Source: Reticulitermes speratus (lineage: Eukaryota; Arthropoda; Insecta; Blattodea; Rhinotermitidae). Taken from it: a stretch of 64,000 bases of DNA. The DNA lies in the NCBI GenBank assembly GCA_021186555.1, contig JAJKFL010000001.1:57382031-57446030 (forward strand), in the 5' to 3' direction. This document shows, piece after piece, positions 13,211 through 24,930 of this stretch. The position numbers were made by a program, and so were the translations under genes. The notes beneath the pieces were generated by a model that was given only the letters and a program-made list of their open reading frames with translations, did no database searches and was not told where the DNA came from. Position 1 is the first letter of the stretch; the number at the start of each line of letters is the position of its first letter.

Positions 13211-13529
13211 CTTAACAGTTACCTACAGCATTCTAAAGTATATTATCATCACAGAAGTCTCATGTGTACAAAAGTCAAACACACTTTCAAATCACACACA
13301 TCAACACAAACACATCAGAAAACCATTGCAATGTAACAAGACACAGCAGAATCATAATTAGTAAGTTACACCGTGTACAAGTGCATAAGGATGTGTCTGT
13401 GTGCAATATGCACAGCTGAAATCTGATATATTACTCAAGCTGCATAACATGACAACGATATACAATAATAACTGAACGTATTAGTATTTCGTGATAATAT
13501 TTTAAGTGAACCAAACTGTCTCAGTACGA

Positions 13530-13745
13530 AGTACACTTGAAGTCTCACTGTGAGTACAGAGCTAGAGTAGTAATAGAAAAAATCAAAATAGAACACATAT
13601 GTAAATAGTAACTTAGAAAATATTACCATAAGATGTAAAAAACATAAATCAATGGTCAAGAGATTATTGTAAATTTTATTATTGTCACTGGAACTCATAT
13701 AAGTGTATTCACTGATGATGCTCCAGAGGGACGAATACATGTCTG
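13530..13745 (-). repeat. Right copy of a diverged inverted repeat pair
   Basis: Reverse-complement partner of 12995-13210, separated from it by about 320 bases. A run of about 18 G begins near 13760, just outside it. The best open frame in both copies gives related peptides (MY-SLW-I then SSS-N-YNNLL). This follows from the shared DNA and is not evidence of coding. Confidence 0.7.
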
Positions 13746-14900
13746 AACAGTGATAAAATGGGGGGGGGGGGGGGGGGGGTTATACGAACACCTAAATGCA
13801 TGCTTTAATGGTGTTTAACACACAAAACCTGCACTTTCGATTTATGTGGTATTTTGTATTGGGTTTTAGTTTTAAATTTCATCACTTGTTATGTTACTAT
13901 TTTTTCTATTGCTGAGTGTGTTTTTACATGCAAGTGTAATGTCTCTGTGTAGTTGATATATGAATTCTGCCAGTGGAGCACATATTGTCTGAAAAACCAA
14001 TTGGCTCAATTCATCCCTCACTTACAGGTATAAATAAGCTATCTTCTGCAGCATATCTCTCACATTTATGTAGCAGCACAGGCTACCCATGTTATCTAAA
14101 GTTGTGGAGAGATGCTTTACCCACATTTTGGTGAATCTGGGGAGCAATTATTCTATAAAACTCTGATGGATATAAAAAGAAATACAACAGACAAAAGCCT
14201 TCCTGACACTCCTATCAGACAAACAGAACACCAACAAGTCAACGAGGCACCTACCACTTTAAAATGCACAGATTTCCATCTACAACAAACAGGTTATAGA
14301 GTCTGACACTGTATTGAGGGATTTTTCTGTCGCACTCATAAACAAAAATTGTATTTCTTGTTGCAATGTCAGGCACCTCAGTCAGCTACTTTGCAGCATC
14401 ATCTGAAATGCAAAAGCCATTTCTTTTACATACATCACGTACATTTTATCCTGCGTATGTGTATATTCCCGACAACCCAGTAAGGTATTTAGCTGTCATG
14501 CTTGCAGGCATAGACGCTCTTTGTGGTATATACCGTACTTCAAGTACATATCTAAGAATATTATAACGGCTTATTCAGATTTTTCCTCATGCCACTGTGT
14601 ACAGAATGTTACTATTCATGGCGAACATTTCACACCAGTAGCATAGTCTGAAAACTCAATTAGCTATTTTCACATCTCACACATGTAAATCTCACTTCTT
14701 TTGCAGACAATTCATTTTCATTTATATTACATTCTGATAACTTGTTCACCTATTTTGCTGCCTTACTTACCTCTCCAAATGTTCCTTGTCACACTTATTC
14801 GTGCCTATTTGTGTTACATTATGATAATTTGTTCATTAATTTACTGCCTTCCATACAGATAAAAATGTTTCTCATACATGTTGTAGCATATGTTTCACGT
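13746..14900. other. Intergenic or 3' flank of Wnt5, no gene recognised
   Basis: It starts with a poly(G) run at about 13760-13778, then AT-rich sequence with no recognisable exon or transposon. The part nearest 15117 is probably 3' UTR of the Wnt5-like gene. Confidence 0.4.
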
Positions 14901-14927
14901 TCACATTCCCACACAGTGTTCACCTAC

Positions 14928-14933
14928 TTTATT
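14928..14933 (-). terminator. Candidate Wnt5 polyadenylation signal (AATAAA)
   Basis: TTTATT on the plus strand gives AATAAA on the minus strand, about 185 bases after the Wnt5-like stop codon. It is the first canonical hexamer I found in that direction. In AT-rich DNA such a hexamer is common by chance, so this is only a candidate. Confidence 0.3.
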
Positions 14934-15116
14934 ACCTCAATTTCAAATGGCAATGTTTCCTATGGTGCCATACATTTCAAGTATACTGAGGTTAATTTTG
15001 ACAATTTGTTCATCAAATTCTCTCGCTTCTGCATGGTGCAAATGCTGAGTGCTGCCTGCACACCCTCATGTTTATATAGCAGTACATTATGACATTTTCT
15101 TCAGCCAAACCACATT

Positions 15117-15304
15117 TCATTTGCACGTGTGGACATCCACTGTCTTGACACAAATCTTGCAGTCGACATAGCAGCACCAATGAAACTTGCAGTCACATCT
15201 TTCTCGAACTGTTGTCTTCTGCGTGTTATAACCTCGACCGCAACACATCAGGTTACAGCCGTCCATCCCTTGCGATGTCCTGTTACACAGTCGACCCTGA
15301 GTGC
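15117..15304 (-). CDS. Wnt5: Wnt5-like, terminal coding exon
   Basis: The acceptor is TTGACAG|GC. The first two bases complete the Gly codon split from the previous exon, giving [46 protein letters not shown] and a final HTCK followed by a stop at 15117. This is the cysteine-rich C-terminal domain of Wnt, which contacts the Frizzled-type cysteine-rich domain through its tip in known structures. It holds 11 of the 24 cysteines. NRT is a potential N-glycosylation site. The length (61 residues plus stop) and spacing are normal for the family. The plus-strand frames here are shadows. Confidence 0.95.
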
Positions 15305-15534
15305 CTGTCAACACACAGTTCAGAGCAGTATGAATGTTGAAACTTTACATTTCGTACTTCAGAATGTGCATACGGGTTTTGTGAAGTTTGTACAGCAGTC
15401 AGTTCATCAGTGAATGCAGCAAGTCTAACTACAAGCTTAATTTGGCTTTGGTCATGCTTAGTAATAAAACAGTATTAATATGCAGGGCTTAAAAGATCCA
15501 GAAAATAACATAGGCCTAACTCTGGTACAGGGGC

Positions 15535-15900
15535 GCACCCAGGGGGGGGGGGGCTGCCGGGCTGTAGCCCCCCTCCCCAAACCGCCCAAAACCGAAATTT
15601 AAAAAACACAGACTTTGTAGACATTATGATATCAAAAGTTTACATGATTGCCCCTTCAGGTGAAATCAGCCACTGAAATCGAGTACATTAGAATTTTGAA
15701 AAATAAATTAATAAAATTAAAAAAACAAGATAGGACACTGCGATTGAGTCATGGAACATGCAGCTATATTTGTACGCATATAAATGCAGTTGCAGACATG
15801 TTATGTTGTACTTACGGCATGATTTTTCTACCATGATTTGTAAAATCAAACAAATTATATATAGTCTCAGTGTCACCCCCCCCCCCCACCTTCCCCACGT
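15535..15900. other. Segment bounded by poly(G) and poly(C) runs, possible DNA-transposon remnant
   Basis: A 'ggggcgcaccca' start with a run of 12 G and a following 'gtagccccccctcccc' stands at the left. A run of 13 C stands near 15877-15890. Such G/C-run termini occur in some eukaryotic hAT-like elements. I see no matching terminal inverted repeats or target duplication, so this is a suggestion only. It lies in the last Wnt5 intron. Confidence 0.2.
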
Positions 15901-16266
15901 ACAATTCAAACTTCCTCTCCATCAGCAGGTTGAGCCTGCACAAGGAACACAAGCAGAATGCAACGTGTGGGGATGCCAGGTGTTCAAGAAGGTGCTTCAT
16001 CCTTTTTCTGACCAAAGTTTAGCTACAGAAGTGCATGTGATAACTACAGTGACAGCAACAGCAAATGTAATGGACTGCAGACAGAAGTTTCAGTTACACA
16101 CAATTCTGTTCTGCTGCGTACATGCAATATCATTAGACAGCTCTGCCCTGTAAGCACAGGTGTTTTTGAGAGAGCTCCAAATAAGCACACAAGATTTCTG
16201 TGAAGTCTCTTTAACACCCAGAAAGCAACAACGATTTTGACAATGGCGACGACGAAGACGATGAAA

Positions 16267-16268
16267 AA

Positions 16269-16334
<66 letters not shown>
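16267..16334. repeat. (ATT)n microsatellite beside a Wnt5 donor site
   Basis: About 22 ATT triplets with one interruption. The array ends 26 bases from the end of the coding exon at 16360, so in the Wnt5 transcript an (AAU)n run begins about 25 nt inside the intron. Confidence 0.95.
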
Positions 16335-16359
16335 AGTTGTGCTAATAACGGGGTTTTAC

Positions 16360-16527
16360 CCAGGGAGCCAACGCTCATGTTCCGGACGCAGTAGTTGGGG
16401 GACTCGTCGATGTACACCAGATCGTTGGCTGTGGGCTTGCTGAAGCGCGGGTCACGTATCTGCAGGCGTCCCCGCCTGTTAATGCGAACTTCTGTCGCAC
16501 CGTCGTACTTGTCCTTAATGTAGTCGC
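16360..16527 (-). CDS. Wnt5: Wnt5-like, fifth visible coding exon
   Basis: The acceptor is TTGCAG|GCGAC and the donor is CTGG|GTAAAA. It encodes GDYIKDKYDGATEVRI, then NRRGRLQIRDPRF, then PTANDLVYIDESPNYCVRN and MSVGSLG. The L/IK-KYDGA and DLVYIDESP-YC blocks are typical of Wnt proteins just before the C-terminal cysteine domain. NMS is a potential N-glycosylation site. Both split codons are in phase with the neighbouring exons (168 nt: 2 + 165 + 1). The ATT microsatellite lies directly beyond the donor. Confidence 0.95.
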
Positions 16528-16534
16528 CTGCAAC

Positions 16535-18250
16535 AAGAGCACACTGCAATACACGGACTGCACGACTGTCACGAGTTGGGCAGCCACCATGTGGCTGTGC
16601 AACAGGCACGACAAATTACATTTAAGATTATTTGCAACAATTGCATTAGCCTTGAGACCTGAGGTGCTGACAATGACCACTGTGTGTTCTTACTTGCGAT
16701 GCGATGCCGTGCAGTCTGGTAGACAGACACATAGAAGGCAACAGGTTTGCTAGAAACACTGAGTGCCTATCAACCAAGCCAATACGCATCTGGCTGGTGC
16801 AGGGTAATGTAACGAACGCAGGTTTTTTTAACATTGGCAGACGATCAGAAGTTTTTGGGCAACGGCATTTTAATTTCGCCTGGAACAGTTGGTTGGGGTG
16901 CATTAGGAAATACTGCAGAATACAAGTCACGGTTGCAACTCGGAGAATGCAGGTGTTCTTTGTATCGTGTGGAAAAGCTTCCGGCAGTCTGTCCACAAAT
17001 TTAATATACGTGTATGAATTAACAAGCTGTACCTATGTACAGCCTACGTGAAACAAAATCTATCAAGAAAATATCTTAGCCCTCCGGGTGTTGAAATTTA
17101 GAACCAAATTCGTAACCAAATTCTCAATAAACGGTCTTCTTTGAGAATTGAAGCTACGAAGATGTTCAAGAAAATGCTTATTTTTATGGAAAATAGATGT
17201 TCGTAAAATATGCCACTGAGCTACTGGAATCGTGCCAAAATTGCCACGCCCATCTCTGCCTTACATTTAAGGGTGTTCTTCAAACTACGGCTAGATTCTT
17301 ATCTTAGTTTTCTCTACAAAATTTTATTCTGATTTTACCATTCTGCCTGCGATTTACATATCCTGCCGAACTGCACCTGTTCCATTTCATCACCCTACAA
17401 ACTCAGTACGCACATGTTTCACTTCATCACCCTACGCACTCAGTACGCACATGTTTCACTTCACCCTCCGTTCACTTCACCTCCACATCTGTAAGTATCC
17501 AGTCACAACCAGTCTTAGTCTTTTCAATCTCTACTCTTCAGTTATTGGACAATGGCCTACACTTGAAAACGACACGAGGCTTCTCTACAAGTCAGCTGAT
17601 TTCTGAGTCACAAAATCCACTTTCTTAAGATGGAAAATTAATTTTAAAGGAATTTAAAAACGTGTGTCGCAATGTAAGTATAATATTTTATTACAAGGGT
17701 TAGGTTAATCAGAAACTGCAGCATATTCCAGTGCATTGGTCAGCTTTAAAATAAGAAAATCGCAAGACAGGATATTTAAAATGCTGACGTATTAGCCCTC
17801 TAAACCACACATCTATTGCCCGCCCGCAAGTTTTACAGCCCTTCCACGAAAGTTATTTTCCACTATAACAAATAATTTTCTGCTCTTCCACCATTTGCAA
17901 CAGTAAGGGAAGACATCGACATTGTACTCGTGGAATGCCCCTAAATCAGGCAGTCAAATTTTGATGTTTACAGGATGACGATAATGATGATGATTATGAA
18001 CCTCACAATTTGCGTTTTACAACCAAACAATAAGATGGGTAGGGATTGTAGCATGCATGGAAGATATGGGTTGTGACATACAGAAGTTTAGTCAGATTGC
18101 AACAACCGGAAGGGTGCCGGCAGGTTGCAACAAATGTTTAAGGACTACCCACCCCTTGTGTTGTAAATTTAACACCGAGTCAAAGGTACAGGGAAGAATA
18201 ATGGCTAAAGATGATACTTGCAAAAGGTTCTCGGTGTGTTGTCTGATTGA
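16535..18250. other. Wnt5 intron, no further feature recognised
   Basis: Intron sequence between the fifth exon and the first large minisatellite. I see no transposon protein, tRNA-like element or tandem repeat, apart from a short doublet of 'cacatgtttcacttcac' around 17408-17465. Confidence 0.5.
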
Positions 18251-18252
18251 CG

Positions 18253-19992
18253 TGTCCTAAACACCCTCAGCACTGTCCTAAACACCCTCAGCACTGTGTC
18301 CTAAACACCCTCAGCACTGTCCTAAACACCCTCAGCACTGTGTCCTAAACACACTCAGCACTGTCCTAAACACCCTCAGCCTGTTTTCCTAAACACCCTC
18401 TGCACTGTGTCCTAAACACCCTCTGCACTGTGTCCTAAACACCCTCTGCACTGTGTCCTAAACACCCTCAGCACTGTGTTCCTAAACACCCTCAGCACTG
18501 TGTCCTAAACACCCTCAGCACTGTGTTCCTAAACACCCTCAGCACTGTCCTAAACACCCTAAGACTGTGTCCTAAACACCCTCAGCACTGTGTCCTAAAC
18601 ACCCTCGCACTGTGTTCCTAAACACCCTCAGCACTGTGTCCTAAACACCCTCAGCACTGTGTTCCTAAACACCCTCAGCACTGTCCTAAACACCCTCAGC
18701 ACTGTGTCCTAAACACCCTCAGCATGTGTCCTAAACACCCTCAGCACTGTGTCCTAAACACACCCTACCCAGCACTGTTTCCTAAACACCCTCTGCACTG
18801 TCCTAAACACCCTCTGCACTGTGTCCTAAACACCCTAGCACTGTGTCCTAAACACCCTCAGCACTGTGTTCCTAAACCCTACACTGTGTCAACACCCCCA
18901 GCACGTGTCCTAAACACCCTAAACATGCACTGGTCCTAAACACCCTAAGCATGTCCTAAACTCGTGTCCTAAACACCCTCAGCACTGTGTCCTAAACACC
19001 CTCAGCACTGTGTTCCTAAACACCCTCAGCACTGTCCTAAACACCCTCAGCACTGTGTCCTAAACACCTCAGCACTGTGTCCTAAACACCCTCAGCACTG
19101 TGTTCCTAAACACCCTCAGCACTGTCCTAAACACCCTAGCATGTCCTAAACACCCTAAGCACTGTGTCCTAAACACCCTCGGCACTGTGTTCCTAAACAC
19201 CCTCAGCACTGTGTCCTAAACACCCTAGCACTGGTTCCTAAACACCCTCAGCACTGTGTCCTAAACACACCTCAGCACTGTGTCCTAAAACCCTCAGCAC
19301 TGTGTTCCTAAACACCCTCAGCACTGTCCTAAACACCCTCAGCACTGTGTCCTAAACACCCTCAGCACTGTGTTCCTAAACACCCTCAGCACTGTCCTAA
19401 ACACCCTAAGCACTGTGTCCTAAACACCCTCAGCACTGTGTCCTAAACACCCTCAGCACTGTCCTAAACACCCTCAGCACTGTCCTAAACCCATAAGCAC
19501 TGTGTCCTAAACACCCTCAGCACTGTCCTAAACACCTCAGCACTGTCCTAAACACCCTAACACTGTGTCCTAAACACCCTCAGCACTGTCCTAAAACACT
19601 CTCAGCACTGTGTCCTAAACACCCTAAGCACTGTGTCCTAAACACCCTCAGCACTGTGTTCCTAAACACCCTCAGCACTGTGTTCCTAAACACCTAGCAC
19701 TGTCTAAACCAGCACTGTGTCCTAAACACCCTCAGCACTGTGTCCTAAACACCTCAGCACTGTGTTCCTAAACACCCTCAGCACTGTGCCTAAACACCCT
19801 CAGCACTGTGTTCCTAAACACCCTCAGCACTGTCTAACACCTAAGTACTGTGTCCTAAACACCCTCGGCACTGTGCTAACACCCTCGCCTGTGTTCCTAA
19901 ACACCCTCAGCACTGTGTTGTCGTCTAAACACCCTAAGCACTGTGTCCTAAACACCCTCAGCACTGTCCTAAACACCCTCAGCACTTTGTTC
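18253..19992. repeat. 1.7-kb minisatellite, 21-24 bp unit
   Basis: The unit is CCTAAACACCCTCAGCACTG followed by T, TGT or TGTT, so unit lengths of 21, 23 and 24 bp alternate. Roughly 75 units. The dominant variants are mixed along the array. A central portion (about 18770-19290 and 19680-19920) has many one-base losses. Unit lengths not divisible by three break any frame, so it does not code. It lies in the Wnt5 intron between exons 16360-16527 and 22556-22658. Confidence 0.95.
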
Positions 19993-21240
19993 CTCCTTAA
20001 TTGTGTGACAGCAGTTTCACACACACACACACAAAACAACAGGCAAAGTCACAGTTCTGCATATTTGAATGTTCATACTACTGGAAAACAAACTGGAAGA
20101 CGAACGTTTCTTTACTTCTCGTAAATGACACTCGAGCTATCTCGGCCACACAACAGTCAGTCCGATACTGTCCAGCTGCCGTTTCAACTCCCAGCCCCAC
20201 GTCTCACATTACTACTGCTCTTCTGCCGTTCATGGCATTGCTTTGCCGGACCTTCTACCTCCACACACACAACCTGATGCCAGTGCTTTACTGTCACTCC
20301 TGCTCTCTCTACCAAGTTCCACTTCGGCAAATGCATTTGCTGCACAAGTCGGCAGCCCCGTTAATTTCTGTACACATTTGCCTGTACCTTGTCTGTTACT
20401 TTCCACGGTTCATTTAATTCGCATTCCGCTATTCCATACCTAGTCTTAGATTCACACTTAATTTCATAAATACCTTCCGATTTTCATTACCATTATCAGT
20501 GAGGGCTTTTGTAAATTCGGCAACGAACCTTAATGTTCCATAAGAAGCGAAAATTTCGTGACTAGCGGAGTGACAAAAAGTTTCTCCAGCGGTAATTTGA
20601 TTGATGGTGTTAATGTGTACGTCACCCTCAGCACTATTAGCATCACTACACTTTTAGTTCGCGGAAGTTTGCTGTTTCAAAATTAAATGTGGGGCGCCCT
20701 GTAACGACGACGGCCGTCACGTTTCGAGGACTGTCCGTCTGCCATTGCTCCCTCCACGCCTCACCATATGAGCCTCAGCCAGGAAAGCAATGGTGCCCAA
20801 ACCACAGCACCTTCGGGCTCCGCTTTGTCCTGCAGCCCAGGTGGCATTAGACGTGAAAACCAAGACAATACACGCAAGCAACGGGACGACTGGTACAGCT
20901 GGCACTGAGCAAAACCGGTGTGTTGTTTAGAAACAGTTCCATATTAAGAAATAATCAAGTTATACACGTCCAGTCTGCGCGCATCTTCTTGGCGTGCTGT
21001 TTGAATGTGTGAGAACAGAACAAAGCTATAGTTGCAGTCGACGGGTTAGTGGCTGCCATTGCTTCGTGTTCTGGACATCTCTGGTTCAACTCTGGACAGC
21101 TATGACTAAGCGTTTTCGTAGGAAATTGCTGCTATTATTTCATTTATTTGTGATCCATTTCACGACGCTGCTGGTGGTACATATCATAGCAGAGAATAGA
21201 TGGATGGTAGTGAATGGCGTATTGGTAGGAAGCGACCAGA
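19993..21240. other. Wnt5 intron, no feature recognised
   Basis: Single-copy-looking intron sequence between two minisatellites. A GC-rich patch at 20700-20900 has no recognisable domain on either strand. Confidence 0.4.
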
Positions 21241-21242
21241 TG

Positions 21243-21537
21243 CTGATCTGAGGTTAACGGCCTGATCTGAGGTTCAAGGCCTGATCTGAGGTTAACGGCC
21301 TGATCTGAGGTTTGCTGGTCTGATTGAGGTTCATGGTCTGATCTGAGGTTCATGGCCTGATCAGAGGTACCATGGCCTGATCAGAGGTATCATGGCCTGA
21401 TCAGAGGTACCATGGCCTGATCTGAGGTTCATGGCCTGATCAGAGGTTCATGGTCTGATCTGAGGTTCATGGCCTGATCTGAGGTTCATGGCCTGATCTG
21501 AGGTTCATGGCCTGATTTAAGGTACCATGGCCTGATG
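21243..21537. repeat. Minisatellite, ~19-20 bp unit
   Basis: About 15 units of 'ggcctgatctgaggttcat' with variants (GATCAGAGGTACC, GATCTGAGGTTAACG). Variant units cluster, which suggests local duplication of pairs. Confidence 0.9.
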
Positions 21538-21654
21538 TGAAGTCTCAAAGTGGCCGACCATAAGAAAATCGGAAAATTCCCCTTTATTTAACATGAAAAT
21601 ATTAAATATTAGAACAGTGGAGAAGTACGTTCAGTTTATTTCAGCTGCCTTGTT

Positions 21655-21900
21655 TGGGATTTGTGCTTGTGTCACACGATTGCAGACACAAGGACTGTCG
21701 CAACTTATTTGTGCTTGTGTCACACGATTGCAGACACAAGACTGTCGCACTTATTGTCTTGTGTCACACGATTGCAGACACAAGGATGTCGCAACTTATG
21801 TGTGCTTGTGTCACACGATTGCAGACACAAGGACTGTCGCAACTTATGTGTGCTTGTGTCACACGATTGCAGACACAAGGACTGTCGCAACTTATTTGTC
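21655..21900. repeat. Minisatellite, 48-bp unit
   Basis: About five copies of a 48-bp unit containing 'gtgcttgtgtcacacgattg' then 'cagacacaaggactgtcgca'. Two copies carry small deletions. Because 48 is a multiple of three, three overlapping open frames arise; they are artefacts. Confidence 0.9.
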
Positions 21901-22555
21901 TCTGTATTTCACTAAAAACTTCCACATCCAAAGAGGTTTCAAATAAAATTTTGAGTGTGGCATGTGGTCACCTAATGAACTGACAGACCCTTTTTCTGTA
22001 TTTTTCTCTATTCGATACAATCTGCACTCACAACAGGGTGGTCCGAAAAAGTATCATTTATTTAGAGCTGGGAGGGTTGCGGTACAGAGATTAGCACCGT
22101 CGATAATGCAGGACGCTTCTTCATACAGTTCAGAATTGTGTCCTTACTCAGTTATATTACGTACTCGTTGTGTATTACGCTGCTTGGGCAGTAAATATTG
22201 CAACTATGCACTCGTACGTTATAAGATTTCATCGTAATCGGTTATCATTGTCTGGAGCAGACACGTAGAGAGACACAGCCCTGTAAATAATGCAATCACT
22301 TGTCTATTTCGTTCAGATTAGGCACGTGACTAATTACAAAGCACAGGAAGCTAGTCGGCGTTCTCGACACTGTGGCCGGACCCAACACTTCCAGTTCGAT
22401 TTCAGCTTCATATAAACTAAGGGTTTTATTGCACCAATATGAACACAGTCCAGTTCGTCAGTGGGCCCCAACACCAAATTCCGTCGCACTGTGGCCAACA
22501 CAACGAACGGGAACACCAGCATCGTGTTTATAAGTTCTGTAGCAAGTTCACTCAC

Positions 22556-22658
22556 CGATCTCCCTGAAAGGGGCAAGCTGCTGCCAGCACGTGATGAGAC
22601 TGCACGAGCCTGACACGCCGTGACACTTGCACGTCACCCGTGACTTCTTGATCACCGC
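22556..22658 (-). CDS. Wnt5: Wnt5-like, fourth visible coding exon (acyl-serine motif)
   Basis: The acceptor is TTGCAG|GCGGTG and the donor is ATCG|GTGAGT. It encodes [19 protein letters not shown], then [15 protein letters not shown] plus one base of a Gly codon. CHGVSGSC is the signature Wnt motif. Its serine is the residue palmitoleoylated by Porcupine, needed for secretion and receptor binding. Four cysteines are present as expected. In this exon ORF-finding alone misses the gene because the open frame is only 103 nt long. A foldback element begins about 110 bases upstream of the acceptor. Confidence 0.97.
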
Positions 22659-22768
22659 CTGCAACAATCACAAATCGCAGTACAACTTCTGAAGAGCGTT
22701 CGCCTAACTGGCGGCAGGATCAAGCCGCGTTACACTTACAAAGTATTACATCTTTGTTCTCCGGTATA

Positions 22769-23028
22769 ATTTCGTGCTGAGATCTTCGCTCTTCTGGGAT
22801 GTTACGCAGCATAGATTGACAGTTACCGGCGTTTCGGGACAACCTATCGGTATCATCTTCAAAGATCAGGCATTCTTCTTGGACTGCTTCACCCTTTAAG
22901 ATGGGACCGCTAGGTTGTCCCGAAACGTCGGTAACTAAATACCAATCTACCCTGCGTAACATCCCAGAAGAGCGAAGATCTCATTTACACCGCGGCGTAA
23001 GCCTGAAATCACGCATCATTTCGTGCTG
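22769..23028. mobile_element. Foldback retroposon with 11-bp direct repeats
   Basis: Arms at about 22778-22847 and 22912-22983 are imperfect reverse complements (left arm starts GAGATCTTCGCTCTTCTGGG). They enclose about 65 bases that include 'atcatcttcaaagatcaggc'. After the right arm comes a tail with 'cgcggcgtaagcctgaaatc'. ATTTCGTGCTG occurs at 22769-22779 and again at 23018-23028, as expected of a target-site duplication. The tail and the 'tcttctggg-tTAC-C' core are shared with the element at 63562-63733. No coding capacity. Confidence 0.75.
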
Positions 23029-23029
23029 T

Positions 23030-24555
23030 TCCGTGCACAGACAATTTACATAAAACATTTACCGCACAGCGCTCATTCTGTTCGCCATTTGTTACAAGCA
23101 ATCCCACATTCCCGGTGTAAGCGATTTACATAAACAAAATCGTAAAAATGTAAACAAAAACACTTCCGCGAATATAAGGTGGTCAGAATGTGACATCACC
23201 GGTAACATATGCCCAGTTATAACTTCATGAATGAGTGGAGATATACCTCCACTCATCTGTAGCTTTTGACGGCGTAACACGTAGGTGCAAGGGTACTTTT
23301 CTTTACATTTGGAGACTGGGTGAACCATAATAGGTAAACATGCGCTGCCCACCGGGAGTGGAACCCCAACCGTTCTAGCCCGTGGCAAGATGATCTGCTG
23401 ACTGACGTATGTCATATCACGGAATAATAAAGGTAGTCAGAGTATACTGTGGAAAATAAATGTCACCGTCCGTCGAAACTGTGGGTTCTCTTGCCAGCAA
23501 TGTCTGTGCCTATAGTACAATACTGTGACGGGCTGAGTCGGATAGCAAAGTACAGAGCATGTTACAAATATAATGTTCATGAACGATTGTATATATCTGT
23601 TGGCGACATGGCTTGGTAACAAGAGAGTACAGTTCTTTAAAAGCAGCTTGAAACAGTCTTAACCTTGAGGCTAGAATATAAAGAAGAAAGAATGTATTAT
23701 GTATTCGAAAAGCGTCAGGCTCATTTGACTGAAATTTTTCAAAATTGAAATGGAAAACTTCTGTTTCAGAGAGCGATACTGAGAAGAAGCACCGGTGACA
23801 CGAACCACAAGAGACGTTGCTGCCTTCAGCCTCAGCATACGTGATAATTAGACAATCAAAATGATATTAGTTGCTTTGTGAACTTCACACAATATGGGAA
23901 GACTGTGTTTACGAAGTTGCCTTCTGCATGCAGTAAATGGATTGAGTAAATCTGCATATTCAACATCCCCACTCCATTCCTCTGCCATCTTATCCAAGTT
24001 AATTCCCTTTCGGGAAATAGGTACTGGGGATTTTTTCCGTATAAACAGGCCAACCCTTACTCCGTTTAAATTCATCTTCTTGCTCGGATTAGTTCAAATA
24101 CAATCACCACATCAATCACCGTAATCACAAAAGGGTGGTACAATTACATGTAATTTAGTCAGAGAGGCTGGGTTTATGGTGCAGAGATTAGCAGTGTCGA
24201 GAATATAGCTTAGAAGTGTATTGCTTATTGTGCTGTGTTAATGGAAATATGCGGGGGGGGGGGTAACGTTGTTAAACTGCATTGAGCCATTAACAAGAGA
24301 CGTGAGTAACGTCACGTAATACTTGTTACTAGCAACATAAATTTGTGTTTGAAGTGAATATGGAACAACAGAGGAGTGAGGGGCTTACGAAGACGAAACA
24401 GATAGGAGTAAAGAAATAAGAAAACGAAGACGGAATGAAAAAGAAACAAAATGGAGAAAATAAAATAAGAAGACTGACGTAAATATCAGTGCCAAGGAAA
24501 TATGAAGAAAAGCAGACGAAGGAAAGACGATAAAATTAGAGAAATAAAACACATC
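23030..24555. other. Wnt5 intron, no clear feature
   Basis: Intron sequence. A minus-strand stretch near 23345-23395 has a tRNA-promoter-like look ('GGTTGGGGTTCCACTCCCGG') but lacks a convincing A box. A 10-base poly(G) run occurs near 24253. Confidence 0.35.
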
Positions 24556-24556
24556 T

Positions 24557-24930
24557 TCAACATCAGCAGCAGCAGCAGCAGTACAGCCCTTGGTGCCTTT
24601 CGTTACCTTCACACCTCTGCTCCAGCCTGCTCTGTCCTCTAGTCTTCCTCCCAAGCCTCTGACCCCCATCACCACATTGTCCAACCATCTTGTACGTGGT
24701 CGTACCTTCCTTCTTCTGGACAATAATCTTCCCTCCAATATCATTTTAAGCATCCCGTTCCTCCGACATTCTCGACACATATCCTAGCCATCTTATCCTC
24801 TGTGCTTTCACGAACCTTGCAATGTTATGTCTTTCAGTAAGTTCATTTACTTCTGCATTACAGCTTATTCTCCATTCACCTTTATCCCATACAGGTCCGA
24901 AGATTTGTCTTAGTATTCTTCTTTCAAAGG
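24557..24930 (-). mobile_element. Frameshifted LINE C-terminal fragment
   Basis: On the minus strand, ERRILRQIFGPVWDKGEWRI, then ELTERHNIARFVKAQRIRWLGYVSRM, leads into a second frame with MLKMILEGRLLSRRRKVRP and RTRWLDNV. This is the usual region after the RT palm of insect LINEs (ILR-IFGP, RWLGHV-RM, GRP--RW-D). The frame changes near 24755-24760 at 'cgggatgc'. The 3' end runs into a (CTG)-like run near 24565. It is a dead copy in a Wnt5 intron. Confidence 0.85.

Noticed and set aside
16646..16996. Minus-strand frame of 116 residues just upstream of a Wnt5 exon
   Set aside because: No Wnt similarity, not in phase with the exon, and no family recognised.
22334..22576. Minus-strand frame [19 protein letters not shown] as a gene
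   Set aside because: Overlaps the Wnt5 exon end in a different frame; shadow of the exon and intron.
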